DNA from: JAFGBZ01 sp043817715
GTDB taxonomy: Archaea > Iainarchaeota > Iainarchaeia > Iainarchaeales > JAFGBZ01
NCBI GenBank assembly: GCA_043817715.1
Contig: JBDRGO010000048.1
Coordinates: 1-22,131, forward strand
DNA: 22,131 bases
Direction of reading: 5' to 3'
Below, one piece after another: positions 7,984-14,907 of the stretch (positions within the stretch are counted from its first letter, which is position 1; each line of letters starts with the position of its first letter). The translations under genes and the position numbers were made by a program. The notes under the pieces are model-generated. The model ran no database searches. It had not been told where the DNA came from and worked only from the letters and a program-made list of their open reading frames with translations.

Positions 7984-8145
7984 ATGGGTTGTGAAGGATG
8001 CTGCGGCTGTGCAGGATTAAATGAAGAAGAGCAGAAAAAGAAAAAAAAGGCAGAAAAAAAAACTGCGAACATGTATATTGAGGATGAAGATGATGAAAGC
8101 AGCCATGTTGAAAGGGTTGATGACAGTGACTGGGAAGAGGAATGA
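7984..8145 (+). CDS. Small CxxCCxC protein in the rubrerythrin operon
   Basis: A 53-residue protein. Its N-terminus reads MGCEGCCGCAG, four Cys within residues 3-9, followed by a lysine-rich stretch and an acidic tail ending SDWEEE. The start is well supported: AGGAGG at 7971-7976 lies 7 bp before the ATG, the strongest ribosome binding site in the operon. It lies 13 bp after reverse rubrerythrin and 14 bp before desulfoferrodoxin. The Cys cluster suggests iron, zinc or Fe-S binding, or a thiol role; this is inference. I do not recognise a named family. Confidence 0.75.
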   Translation: MGCEGCCGCAGLNEEEQKKKKKAEKKTANMYIEDEDDESSHVERVDDSDWEEE

Positions 8146-8159
8146 GGGGTTTGAATAAT

Positions 8160-8534
8160 ATGGCTAAATTAAATGAAGTATATAAATGCATGATTTGCGG
8201 AAATATTGTTGAAGTGGTTTTTGCCGGCGGAGGCGAATTGGTTTGCTGTGACCAGCCGATGAATTTATTGCAGGAAAAAACACAGGACCAGGGAAAAGAA
8301 AAGCATGTTCCTGTAATTGAAAAAACCGGGAATAAAATAAAAATAAAAATAGGCTCTGTGCCTCATCCGATGGAAGAAAAACATTTCATTCAATGGATTG
8401 AAATTCTTGCTGATGAAAAAGTTTACAGAAAGCATTTAAATCCAGGAGAAAAGCCGGAAGCAGAATTTTGCGTGAAAGCAAAAAACATTACTGCAAGGGA
8501 ATACTGCAACTTGCATGGATTATGGAAGAAATAA
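8160..8534 (+). CDS. dfx: Desulfoferrodoxin (superoxide reductase)
   Basis: Start chosen at ATG 8160 (124 residues), giving the usual MAKLNEVYKC opening; an in-frame ATG at 8142 overlaps the previous stop and is less likely. The desulforedoxin site is C10, C13, C29, C30. The superoxide-reducing iron centre is complete: His49, His69, His75, Cys116, His119, with Glu47 and Lys48 beside it. These match the numbering of the classic two-iron enzyme from Desulfarculus baarsii. It reduces superoxide to hydrogen peroxide, which the two rubrerythrins encoded upstream can remove. Confidence 0.95.
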   Translation: MAKLNEVYKCMICGNIVEVVFAGGGELVCCDQPMNLLQEKTQDQGKEKHVPVIEKTGNKIKIKIGSVPHPMEEKHFIQWIEILADEKVYRKHLNPGEKPEAEFCVKAKNITAREYCNLHGLWKK

Positions 8535-8550
8535 TAATTTTTAATTATTT

Positions 8551-8569
8551 CTTTTTTTTTATTTTTTTT
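8551..8569 (+). terminator. T-rich terminator after the rubrerythrin operon
   Basis: C, then nine T, A and eight T begin 17 bp past the stop of desulfoferrodoxin. Archaeal RNA polymerase stops at such T tracts without a hairpin. It overlaps the end of the converging nitroreductase gene. Confidence 0.55.
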
Positions 8570-9029
8570 CATATCCTATTGGCAGAATTGATACTGGATA
8601 CAAGTTTTCTTTTAATGCAAGCGCTTCAATCAACTGCTGTTCGTTGAATGAGCCGACCCAGCAGCTTGCCAATCCCAAGTCAACTGCTTTAAGGTGCGCG
8701 AAACTGCAGGCAATCACTGTGTCTTCCAGTGAATAAATTTTTACCCCTCTTTCCCCGAAGCGTTCTTTGTTTTTTTCTTTGTCCGCGCAGAACACTAATA
8801 TTACTCCTGCTTTTGCAATAAAATCGTCTTTTTGGTTATGCGCTGCATTGGATACTTTTTGCTTTATTTTTGCATCAGTTATTACAAGAATTTCCCTTGC
8901 CTTCAGCCCTCCTGCGCTTGGCGCATTGTTTGCCGATTCAACCAGTTCCTCTATTACTGCGGGGGGAATTTCTTTTTCTTCAAATAAACGGCATGAATGC
9001 CTTTTTTCCAATAATTCTTTGAATTCCAT
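8559..9029 (-). CDS. Nitroreductase-family flavoprotein
   Basis: A 156-residue, compact member of the FMN-dependent nitroreductase family. It shows the N-terminal LLEKRHSCRLFEEKEIP (FMN phosphate contacts), NAPSAGGLKARE near 35-46, the central helix EDTVIACSFAHLKAVDLGL, CWVGSF, and the terminal PIGYEKK. Such enzymes reduce quinones, nitro compounds or other acceptors with NAD(P)H; the substrate here cannot be told. It converges on the peroxide/superoxide operon, and a redox role fits the setting. A GTGA motif lies 7 bp before its ATG. Confidence 0.88.
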   Translation of the reverse strand: MEFKELLEKRHSCRLFEEKEIPPAVIEELVESANNAPSAGGLKAREILVITDAKIKQKVSNAAHNQKDDFIAKAGVILVFCADKEKNKERFGERGVKIYSLEDTVIACSFAHLKAVDLGLASCWVGSFNEQQLIEALALKENLYPVSILPIGYEKK

Positions 9030-9249
9030 AATAATTCACTGAAAATAATACGGAGAAGTGATTAATTAATTTTTGGTTTTTTCGGGCGGTGTGGAATTCC
9101 CTAAAAATCAATTTTAATTCGCTTTCAAATTTCGAATAAAGGAATTCTATGAATTGAATTTTTGTTTTTTATAAAGCATTTCTACAAAGCCGTTTTTTCT
9201 GCAGGCGCTTGTTTTTAATTTCTTTTCCTGCTAGATTGATGTGATTTAA
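9030..9249. other. Divergent intergenic region
   Basis: This 220-bp gap separates the nitroreductase (minus) and the DsbA-like gene (plus). A TATA-like TTTTATAAAG near 9166-9175 could drive the plus-strand gene with a leader of roughly 50 nt. TTAATTAAT near 9061-9069 could drive the minus-strand gene. No gene or stable hairpin is seen. Confidence 0.4.
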
Positions 9250-10191
9250 TTGGTTTTCTGCATTATTGCATTTGTTGTATTCGGTGTTTTGGGAATTTTT
9301 TCAGCCAAATACAGGGATTATGCAAAGGAAGCATTTCATTGCTTTACTCAAACTGCTTTTTTAAAACCCTGCACTACTGGATTTGACAAAAAAATGCAGG
9401 TAAGAATTTCAACAAAACTGTCAAAAATAAATCCTTTAATTGGAAAATTTGTTTTCAAGCAATTCCAGTTAATTTCAGTTTTATTCATACTTTTAATGTT
9501 CGGAAGCTTTTTTTTCAGTGCATGGGGCGCGTATAACTTTTTCGCTTTCGGTAACTGCAATGGCCCGCAATCAAATGAATTCTGCGCATTAAATCCTGAA
9601 AGTTATAACAATTTTTGGAATATTTTATTTCCGCCAAATCCTTCCCAGGTAAGGCCTGTAAGCAGTGAAGGGCTTCCTTCAATCGGCCCTGAAAATGCGC
9701 CGATTCAAATGATTGAGGTTGGCTGTTTTACCTGCCCTTTCACCAAAGCAACCGAATCCACAATTGAAAAAATATTGCAGGAATATGAAGGAAAAATTCA
9801 TTTCACATTCAAATATTTTCCGTTAAAAAGCCATGAATATAGTTTTGAGGCAGCTGAAGCAGCAGAGTGCGCGCGCGACCAAAACAAATTCTGGGAATTC
9901 AAGAAAGCCGTGTTTTTGGCGCCAAACACTTGCACTGACCCAAATCAGCCAAACCATAATGCAGTCAATTTAACCGAGGCGATAAAAAACCTCGGATTAA
10001 ATGAATCTGAATTCAATTCATGCCTTGCTTCAGGCAAGCACAAGGAATTCATTTTACAAGAGGAAAAAGAATCAATTGAAGCAGGAGTTTACGGAACGCC
10101 GACATTTTACATTAACGGAAAGGTATTGGTTGCGCCGAAAAGCGTCAGTGAATTCAGGGAAATAATTGACAAAGAATTAAGCAAACCATAA
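9250..10191 (+). CDS. Membrane-anchored DsbA-like thiol oxidoreductase
   Basis: A 313-residue protein starting at TTG 9250, supported by GTGAT at 9241-9245 and an in-frame stop just before the start. Residues 2-18 and 75-97 are hydrophobic and probably cross the membrane. The segment between them has Cys31 and Cys41 around FTQTAFLKP. The C-terminal thioredoxin domain begins near 138 (GLPSIGPENAPI) and has the active site C159-F-T-C162 and the cis-proline loop GTPTFYING (Pro284). Thioredoxin_4/DsbA family proteins of this kind make or rearrange disulfides on the outer face. The extracytoplasmic Cys-rich lipoproteins in this window would be plausible clients (inference). The extra Cys in the N-terminal part may help pass electrons. 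Confidence 0.85.
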   Translation: MVFCIIAFVVFGVLGIFSAKYRDYAKEAFHCFTQTAFLKPCTTGFDKKMQVRISTKLSKINPLIGKFVFKQFQLISVLFILLMFGSFFFSAWGAYNFFAFGNCNGPQSNEFCALNPESYNNFWNILFPPNPSQVRPVSSEGLPSIGPENAPIQMIEVGCFTCPFTKATESTIEKILQEYEGKIHFTFKYFPLKSHEYSFEAAEAAECARDQNKFWEFKKAVFLAPNTCTDPNQPNHNAVNLTEAIKNLGLNESEFNSCLASGKHKEFILQEEKESIEAGVYGTPTFYINGKVLVAPKSVSEFREIIDKELSKP

Positions 10192-10248
10192 AATAGTGGT
10201 GTAATGGACAATAAATTCCGCTTGAGGATTAGTAAAATAAAAAAAAAG

Positions 10249-10256
10249 TTATAAAT
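10249..10256 (+). promoter_or_regulatory. TATA box upstream of sufS
   Basis: TTATAAAT preceded by a run of A lies about 65 bp before the sufS ATG. This would give a leader of some 40 nt that includes the GGTGA ribosome binding site at 10310-10314. Confidence 0.45.
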
Positions 10257-10318
10257 GGCCCTGCAAATATGCAAAGGTTTAATTAATTTTAACTGCATTT
10301 TATGCAATAGGTGAACAG

Positions 10319-11557
10319 ATGAAAAACATCAATGAATTAAGAAAGGATTTTCCTGCGCTTTTCATGAAATTCAATGGCAAACACGTTATTTATTTGGATA
10401 ATGCTGCAACCTCTTTGAAACCATTGCAGGTAATTGAAGCTGAAAAAAATTATTACGAGCAATGCTGTGCAAACATTCATCGTGGAATGCATAAAATGTC
10501 AGAGCATGCAAGCAGGCTTTATGAGGAAGCCCATAAAAAAACAGCAAAATTCATTAACGCAAAATCAGAGCAGGAAATAATTTTCACAAGAAATGCAACA
10601 GAATCATTCAATTTATTGATGTATTCATTATGGGCTGGGGAGTATTTCAAAAAAGGAGATAAAATTCTTGTTTCAAAAATGGAGCATCATGCAAACCTTG
10701 TTCCCTGGCAGTTTCTTGAAAAAAAAATAGGAATTGAACTGGAATTTGTTGAATTAAATGAAAATTTTTTGCTTGATTTTGATGATTTGAAGGAAAAAAT
10801 TAATGAAAAAACAAAAGTAGTCAGCTTAACGCATTCAAGCAATACTGTTTCAGGCATTGTTGACATTAAAAAAGCGGGAAAAATAATTAGGCAGGAATCT
10901 GATGCTTTGTTTACAGTTGATGCAGCGCAATCAGTTCCGCATATGCCTGTAAATGTAAAAGAACTGGACTGTGATTTTTTGTGCTTTTCAGGGCATAAAA
11001 TGTGCGGTCCCACTGGAATCGGTGTTTTATTTGGAAAAAAAAATTTGCTTGAAAAAATGAATCCATTCATGTATGGCGGGGATATGGTTAAGGAAGTGAA
11101 ATTTCATGAAAGCATTTGGAATAATCTGCCTTATAAATTTGAAGCAGGAACTCCTGCAATAGCGCAGGGAATTGCTTTAGGCGCGGCGGTTGATTACCTG
11201 CAGAAAATCGGAATGCAGAACATCCGAAAGCATGAATTGGAATTAATCAGTTATGGTTTGGAAAGAATTTCAGAATTAGAGGAAATAACTGTTTTTGGGC
11301 CTTCATTAAAGCATTTGAATGAAAGAAACGGAATAATTTTATTTGAATCAAACAAACTGCATTGCCATGAAATTGCCTTGGCTTTGGATGAGCATTCAAA
11401 TATTGCAGTAAGAAGCGGAATGCATTGCGCCCAACCTTTTGTTTCCTCACTGAACAAAGAAGGCCTTGCAAGAGCAAGCTTTTACTTATACAATACAAAA
11501 GAAGAAATTGACGGATTCATCAAGGCATTAAAAGAAATAATGAAGAATTTTTCATGA
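10319..11557 (+). CDS. sufS: Cysteine desulfurase, SufS type
   Basis: A 412-residue class V PLP enzyme of full length. It opens with YLDNAATS (25-32), has NIHRG and the ARNATESFN-type segment, EHH at 122-124, DAAQS at 201-205, and the PLP lysine in FSGHKMCGPTG (Lys227). The catalytic Cys370 sits in RSGMHCAQP, the form found in SufS-type (group II) enzymes. It takes sulfur from cysteine for Fe-S cluster or thio-cofactor building. GGTGA at 10310-10314 is 4 bp before the ATG. No suf scaffold gene is adjacent in the window. Nearby Fe-S users include Nth. Confidence 0.95.
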   Translation: MKNINELRKDFPALFMKFNGKHVIYLDNAATSLKPLQVIEAEKNYYEQCCANIHRGMHKMSEHASRLYEEAHKKTAKFINAKSEQEIIFTRNATESFNLLMYSLWAGEYFKKGDKILVSKMEHHANLVPWQFLEKKIGIELEFVELNENFLLDFDDLKEKINEKTKVVSLTHSSNTVSGIVDIKKAGKIIRQESDALFTVDAAQSVPHMPVNVKELDCDFLCFSGHKMCGPTGIGVLFGKKNLLEKMNPFMYGGDMVKEVKFHESIWNNLPYKFEAGTPAIAQGIALGAAVDYLQKIGMQNIRKHELELISYGLERISELEEITVFGPSLKHLNERNGIILFESNKLHCHEIALALDEHSNIAVRSGMHCAQPFVSSLNKEGLARASFYLYNTKEEIDGFIKALKEIMKNFS

Positions 11558-11625
11558 ACTGCCAAAAACAATAAAGAAAATTAAACTTCATTTTACTGAA
11601 TTAATTCAATCAGATTAAATGTATT

Positions 11626-12057
11626 TTAAGAATTCAGCAGGGTATCAAATTCATCAAAAAATTTTTTCTTTAATGAATTATCCAATCCTTCCACGGCAAT
11701 GTTTAACTGAGCTCTTGCCGAAGCCACACTACTAAGGTCAGGATTACGGATTACACTCTCCCATTTTTTTTCACGCATATGCACCCTAGCGGAAATATCT
11801 ATTAGTTCTCCAGCCACGGCTCTTGAAGAAGCCATCTTCACGGAGGGAATATTGTACGCAGTGGTTCCTTTTATATACTCGGCGCCCACCTTGTTAAAGA
11901 GTTTTTTTACCTCGTCAGCCCTTATAATAAGATTGGCTTTCTGTCTGGCAATAATTACCTTTTTTTGCTGCCTTAACTTGTTGATTGCAGTCCTTAACTT
12001 GTTGATTGCAGTTCTTGTTCTTTTGGTTACAGTTTTTATTATTTTGATTAAACCCAT
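11626..12057 (-). CDS. Uncharacterised basic protein with 7-residue duplication
   Basis: Start chosen at ATG 12055-12057 (143 residues); a TTG three codons upstream is possible. A strong TATA-like box lies about 35 bp before it. The N-terminus is very basic (KIIKTVTKRTR), followed by a perfect tandem repeat TAINKLR-TAINKLR. The middle and end are helical and soluble-looking, without Cys. I do not recognise a family. Its DNA has visibly more G+C and fewer of the A-rich Glu/Lys codon strings seen in neighbours, so it may have been acquired recently. It lies alone, converging on sufS. Confidence 0.6.
   Translation of the reverse strand: MGLIKIIKTVTKRTRTAINKLRTAINKLRQQKKVIIARQKANLIIRADEVKKLFNKVGAEYIKGTTAYNIPSVKMASSRAVAGELIDISARVHMREKKWESVIRNPDLSSVASARAQLNIAVEGLDNSLKKKFFDEFDTLLNS
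11971..12012. repeat. 21-bp perfect tandem duplication
   Basis: The 21-bp unit CCTTAACTTGTTGATTGCAGT occurs twice with no spacer (11971-11991, 11992-12012). It is in frame and gives the TAINKLR pair on the minus strand. Confidence 0.9.
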
Positions 12058-12082
12058 AAAAATCAAATAGAATGAGTGCGAA

Positions 12083-12099
12083 TTTATATTTATATATAT
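12083..12099 (-). promoter_or_regulatory. TATA box for the uncharacterised gene
   Basis: An uninterrupted A/T stretch (TTATATTTATATATATT) lies about 25-40 bp before ATG 12057 on the minus strand. This is the usual distance for a leaderless or short-leader archaeal transcript. Confidence 0.5.
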
Positions 12100-12197
12100 T
12101 GTAAAGAAATTTCTTCTGTATTATCCCGAGTTAAGTTCCCTCGTAAAGTAGATTTGTCATTCAGTCTAATTAAACAGTTTTTCTTTCTCCTTCAAAT

Positions 12198-12812
12198 TCA
12201 TTCCTTAAATTCATTTGGAGCAATAGTTTCGTTTTTCTTTATTATTTTCCCGCAATTAATGCTTGAATTGATTCCTGTTTTTACGTTGTTTCCGATTAAT
12301 GCGCCTAATTTGCGCCTGCCTGAATCAGTTTTTTTTCCGTTCAGTTCAACCTTGACATTTCCATTGTCAAAACGCAGGTTCGCGATTTTTGTCCCTGCAC
12401 CCAAGTTCACGTTTTCGCCTAAAATTGAATCCCCAACATAATTGAAATGCGGAATATTTGAATTGAAAAGAATGATTGAATTCTTTACTTCACTCATGCC
12501 GACATGATTGTTTCCTGCAAGAATTGCCCCATTGCGCAGGAATGCATTCGGCCCTATAACACAATTTTCACCGATGAATACATTTCCTTCAATTCTTGTT
12601 CCTGATTTAATTACAGAATTTTTTCCTAAAAAAAGCTTTCCTTTAATCACTGCGTATTTCTCTGTTTCCCCCATTGATTTCGGCTCCAAATCAGCAATTA
12701 ATTTTTCCGATTCATTTAGGAATTCCCAGAAAGCGAATTCGTTTTCTTTCTGCATTTTTGATTTTAATTCATCAATTAATTCAAGGATTTTTTGGTTTCT
12801 TTTTTTTTCCAT
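12198..12812 (-). CDS. Left-handed beta-helix acetyltransferase (GlmU C-terminal type)
   Basis: A 204-residue protein. After a helical N-terminus (1-50) it has hexapeptide repeats of the left-handed beta-helix (VIKSGTRIEGNVFIGENCVIG and onward). It also has the GlmU-type acceptor site NIPHFNYVGDSILG, with His122 as the expected catalytic base, then NLGAGTKIANLR and KLGALIGNNVKTGINSSI. These match the acetyltransferase half of GlmU, which makes GlcNAc-1-phosphate from GlcN-1-phosphate and acetyl-CoA. The uridylyltransferase half is absent, so UTP transfer must be done by another protein. It is the last gene of the glm operon, 36 bp after glmM, with GGTGG 4 bp before its ATG. Confidence 0.85.
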   Translation of the reverse strand: MEKKRNQKILELIDELKSKMQKENEFAFWEFLNESEKLIADLEPKSMGETEKYAVIKGKLFLGKNSVIKSGTRIEGNVFIGENCVIGPNAFLRNGAILAGNNHVGMSEVKNSIILFNSNIPHFNYVGDSILGENVNLGAGTKIANLRFDNGNVKVELNGKKTDSGRRKLGALIGNNVKTGINSSINCGKIIKKNETIAPNEFKE

Positions 12813-12848
12813 TCAACCACCAGTTCATGCACCAATTTCTTTTTCAAT

Positions 12849-14222
12849 TCATTTGCCGATTTCTTTCCTGATTTCTTCCGCGAGTTCTTCCGCCATTTTC
12901 TTTATTTCTTTTTCATTTTTCCCTTCAATCATTACGCGCGCCAAATTTTCGGTTCCGCTGTAACGCAATAAAAGCCTTCCCTGGTTTCCTAATTTTAATT
13001 CAATTTCTTTTGCTTTTTTTTGCACTTTCTCCATTCCGCCGAAATCCTTTTTTTCTTTTACCTTGACATTAATCAGCACCTGAGGAAATTTCTGCATTAT
13101 TTTTTTTAACTCGCTTAATTTTTTTCCTTTTTTCTTCATTGTTTTAAGCACCTGCAATGCAGTGATTATTCCGTCCCCTGTTGTTGAATACTTTGAAAAA
13201 ATTATGTGGCCTGACTGTTCTCCTCCCAAAGAAAACCCGTTTGTTTTCATTTCTTCAATTACATATTTGTCTCCTACATCGGTTAAAATAAGGCTTAAAT
13301 TTTTTGATTCAATGAATTCATGGAATCCTTTATTGCTCATTGAAGTGGAAACAACAGTATTTTTCTTTAGCTTGTTTTTTTCCTGCATGAATTCAGCAAG
13401 AATTGCAAGAATGAAATCACCGTCAGTTATTTCGCCTTTTTCGTCAACAAACATTACTCTGTCGCCGTCTCCGTCAAATGCAAACCCGCAGTCGGCTTTC
13501 AGTTCAGTTGTTTTTTCCCTTATTTTTTCAGGATTTAATGCCCCGCATTCTGAATTGATATTCAATCCATTCGGTTCATTCCCTAAAACAATTACTTCTG
13601 CGCCCAATTCCTCAAATATTGTGGGGGCAATCTTGTATGTTGCGCCATTAGCGCAGTCAACAATTATTTTCAGCCCTTTCAGCGAGGTATTGTCAATTGT
13701 TGATTTGCAGAATTCAATATATCTGCCCCTTGCATCATCAATTCTTTTTGCTTTTCCTATCAATTCATTTTTGATTTCAGTTGAATTTAATTCTGCGGAG
13801 CAAACCAGTTCTTCAATTTTTTCTTCTTCTTCCGATGAAATTTTGAATCCTGATTCATCAAATATTTTTATTCCATTGTCAAATGCATGATTATGGGAGG
13901 CAGTAAGCATTATTCCTTTTGCGCATGCAAATGATTTGGTTAAATGCGCTACAGCAGGCGTAGGCACAGGCCCAACCAATAAAACATCAACCCCTTCTGA
14001 AAGGATTCCTGAAGTAATCGCTGTTTCAAGCATATAATTTGACAGACGGGTGTCCTTTCCTATGAGAATTTTGAAATTGTTGCTTGAATTTTTATTTTTC
14101 AGATTTCTGGCAACTGCTTTGCCGATTCTCTGGACTGTCTGGGAAGTCATCGGCTCTAAATTTGCTTTTCCCCTTATTCCGTCTGTTCCGAATAATTTTT
14201 GATTTAAATCTGTTTTATTCAA
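12849..14222 (-). CDS. glmM: Phosphoglucosamine mutase
   Basis: An alpha-D-phosphohexomutase of about 457 residues. Numbered from a TTG at 14234, it has FGTDGIRG at 15-22, phosphoserine Ser113 in TASHN, the metal site DGDGDR at 254-259, the sugar-binding GGEQSGH at 337-343 and the phosphate-binding RYSGTEN at 424-430. GEQSGH is the GlmM form, so the enzyme should convert GlcN-6-phosphate to GlcN-1-phosphate. The start is uncertain: TTG 14234, GTG 14231 and TTG 14222 are in frame. I prefer 14222 because GGTGA at 14228-14232 then lies 5 bp upstream, as at other genes here. It lies 30 bp after the HAD gene in the same operon. Confidence 0.93.
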   Translation of the reverse strand: MNKTDLNQKLFGTDGIRGKANLEPMTSQTVQRIGKAVARNLKNKNSSNNFKILIGKDTRLSNYMLETAITSGILSEGVDVLLVGPVPTPAVAHLTKSFACAKGIMLTASHNHAFDNGIKIFDESGFKISSEEEEKIEELVCSAELNSTEIKNELIGKAKRIDDARGRYIEFCKSTIDNTSLKGLKIIVDCANGATYKIAPTIFEELGAEVIVLGNEPNGLNINSECGALNPEKIREKTTELKADCGFAFDGDGDRVMFVDEKGEITDGDFILAILAEFMQEKNKLKKNTVVSTSMSNKGFHEFIESKNLSLILTDVGDKYVIEEMKTNGFSLGGEQSGHIIFSKYSTTGDGIITALQVLKTMKKKGKKLSELKKIMQKFPQVLINVKVKEKKDFGGMEKVQKKAKEIELKLGNQGRLLLRYSGTENLARVMIEGKNEKEIKKMAEELAEEIRKEIGK

Positions 14223-14252
14223 TTCATTCACCAATTTAATTTTTCCTTGAAT

Positions 14253-14903
14253 TCAATTTCCTAATTTTTTTATTTTTTCAATTGTTATTTTCTTCAAATC
14301 ATTTACAACCAAATCTGCCTGGCTTAAATCATGTTCATTTCCTTTTGCTTTAAATCCAATGCATTTCATTCCAGCTCTTTTGGCTGCCTCAATTCCATAC
14401 TGTGAGTCTTCAATAACTAAACAGTTTTCAGGCAAAGTATTTTCTTTTTTTGCTGCTTTTAAAAAAATACTTGGATCTGGTTTTCCAAAAGCAACATCAT
14501 CAACTGAAGTAATTGAATTAAAGTATTGAATTAAATTCAATGATTCAAGAATTAAATTAATTTCTTTTCTTCTTGCACTTGAACCAACACAAATTTTAAA
14601 TCCGGCATTATGGACTCTTTGAATTAATTCTTTTGCTCCAATAATTGGTTTAATTTCTTTTTTAATAAATTCAAGTAAGTATTCTTGTTTTTTATCGCTT
14701 AATTTATTTAAATCTGTTTTAATTTTTTTTTCAATTAATATTTTTTCAAATACTTCTTTTGAAGGAATTCCTTTAGTTGTTAAAAGATATTCAATTGAAC
14801 AATTAATGTTTAATTCATTTAGTGCCTTTTGGTCTGCTTTTGCATGTTGAATTTCTGCTTTTGCAATAACTCCGTCCATATCAAAAATAATTGTGTTAAT
14901 CAT
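14253..14903 (-). CDS. HAD-superfamily phosphatase/mutase, subfamily IA
   Basis: A 216-residue HAD enzyme of the beta-phosphoglucomutase-like group. Motif I is FDMDGVI (Asp8, Asp10), motif II VGSSARR (Ser108/109), the motif III lysine is in FGKPDPSIF (Lys141), and motif IV VIEDSQYG (Glu165, Asp166). An alpha-helical cap lies between motifs I and II. It starts 4 bp after glmS and precedes glmM, so it probably acts on a sugar phosphate of the amino-sugar route; the substrate is unknown. Its ribosome binding site GGTGA (14908-14912) contains the stop codon of glmS, which suggests coupled translation. Confidence 0.88.
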   Translation of the reverse strand: MINTIIFDMDGVIAKAEIQHAKADQKALNELNINCSIEYLLTTKGIPSKEVFEKILIEKKIKTDLNKLSDKKQEYLLEFIKKEIKPIIGAKELIQRVHNAGFKICVGSSARRKEINLILESLNLIQYFNSITSVDDVAFGKPDPSIFLKAAKKENTLPENCLVIEDSQYGIEAAKRAGMKCIGFKAKGNEHDLSQADLVVNDLKKITIEKIKKLGN

Positions 14904-14907
14904 TTTT

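Noticed and set aside
13162..13890. 242-residue plus-strand open frame inside glmM
   Set aside because: It lies wholly within the conserved glmM gene on the other strand and is rich in Ser/Phe/Ile from antisense reading.
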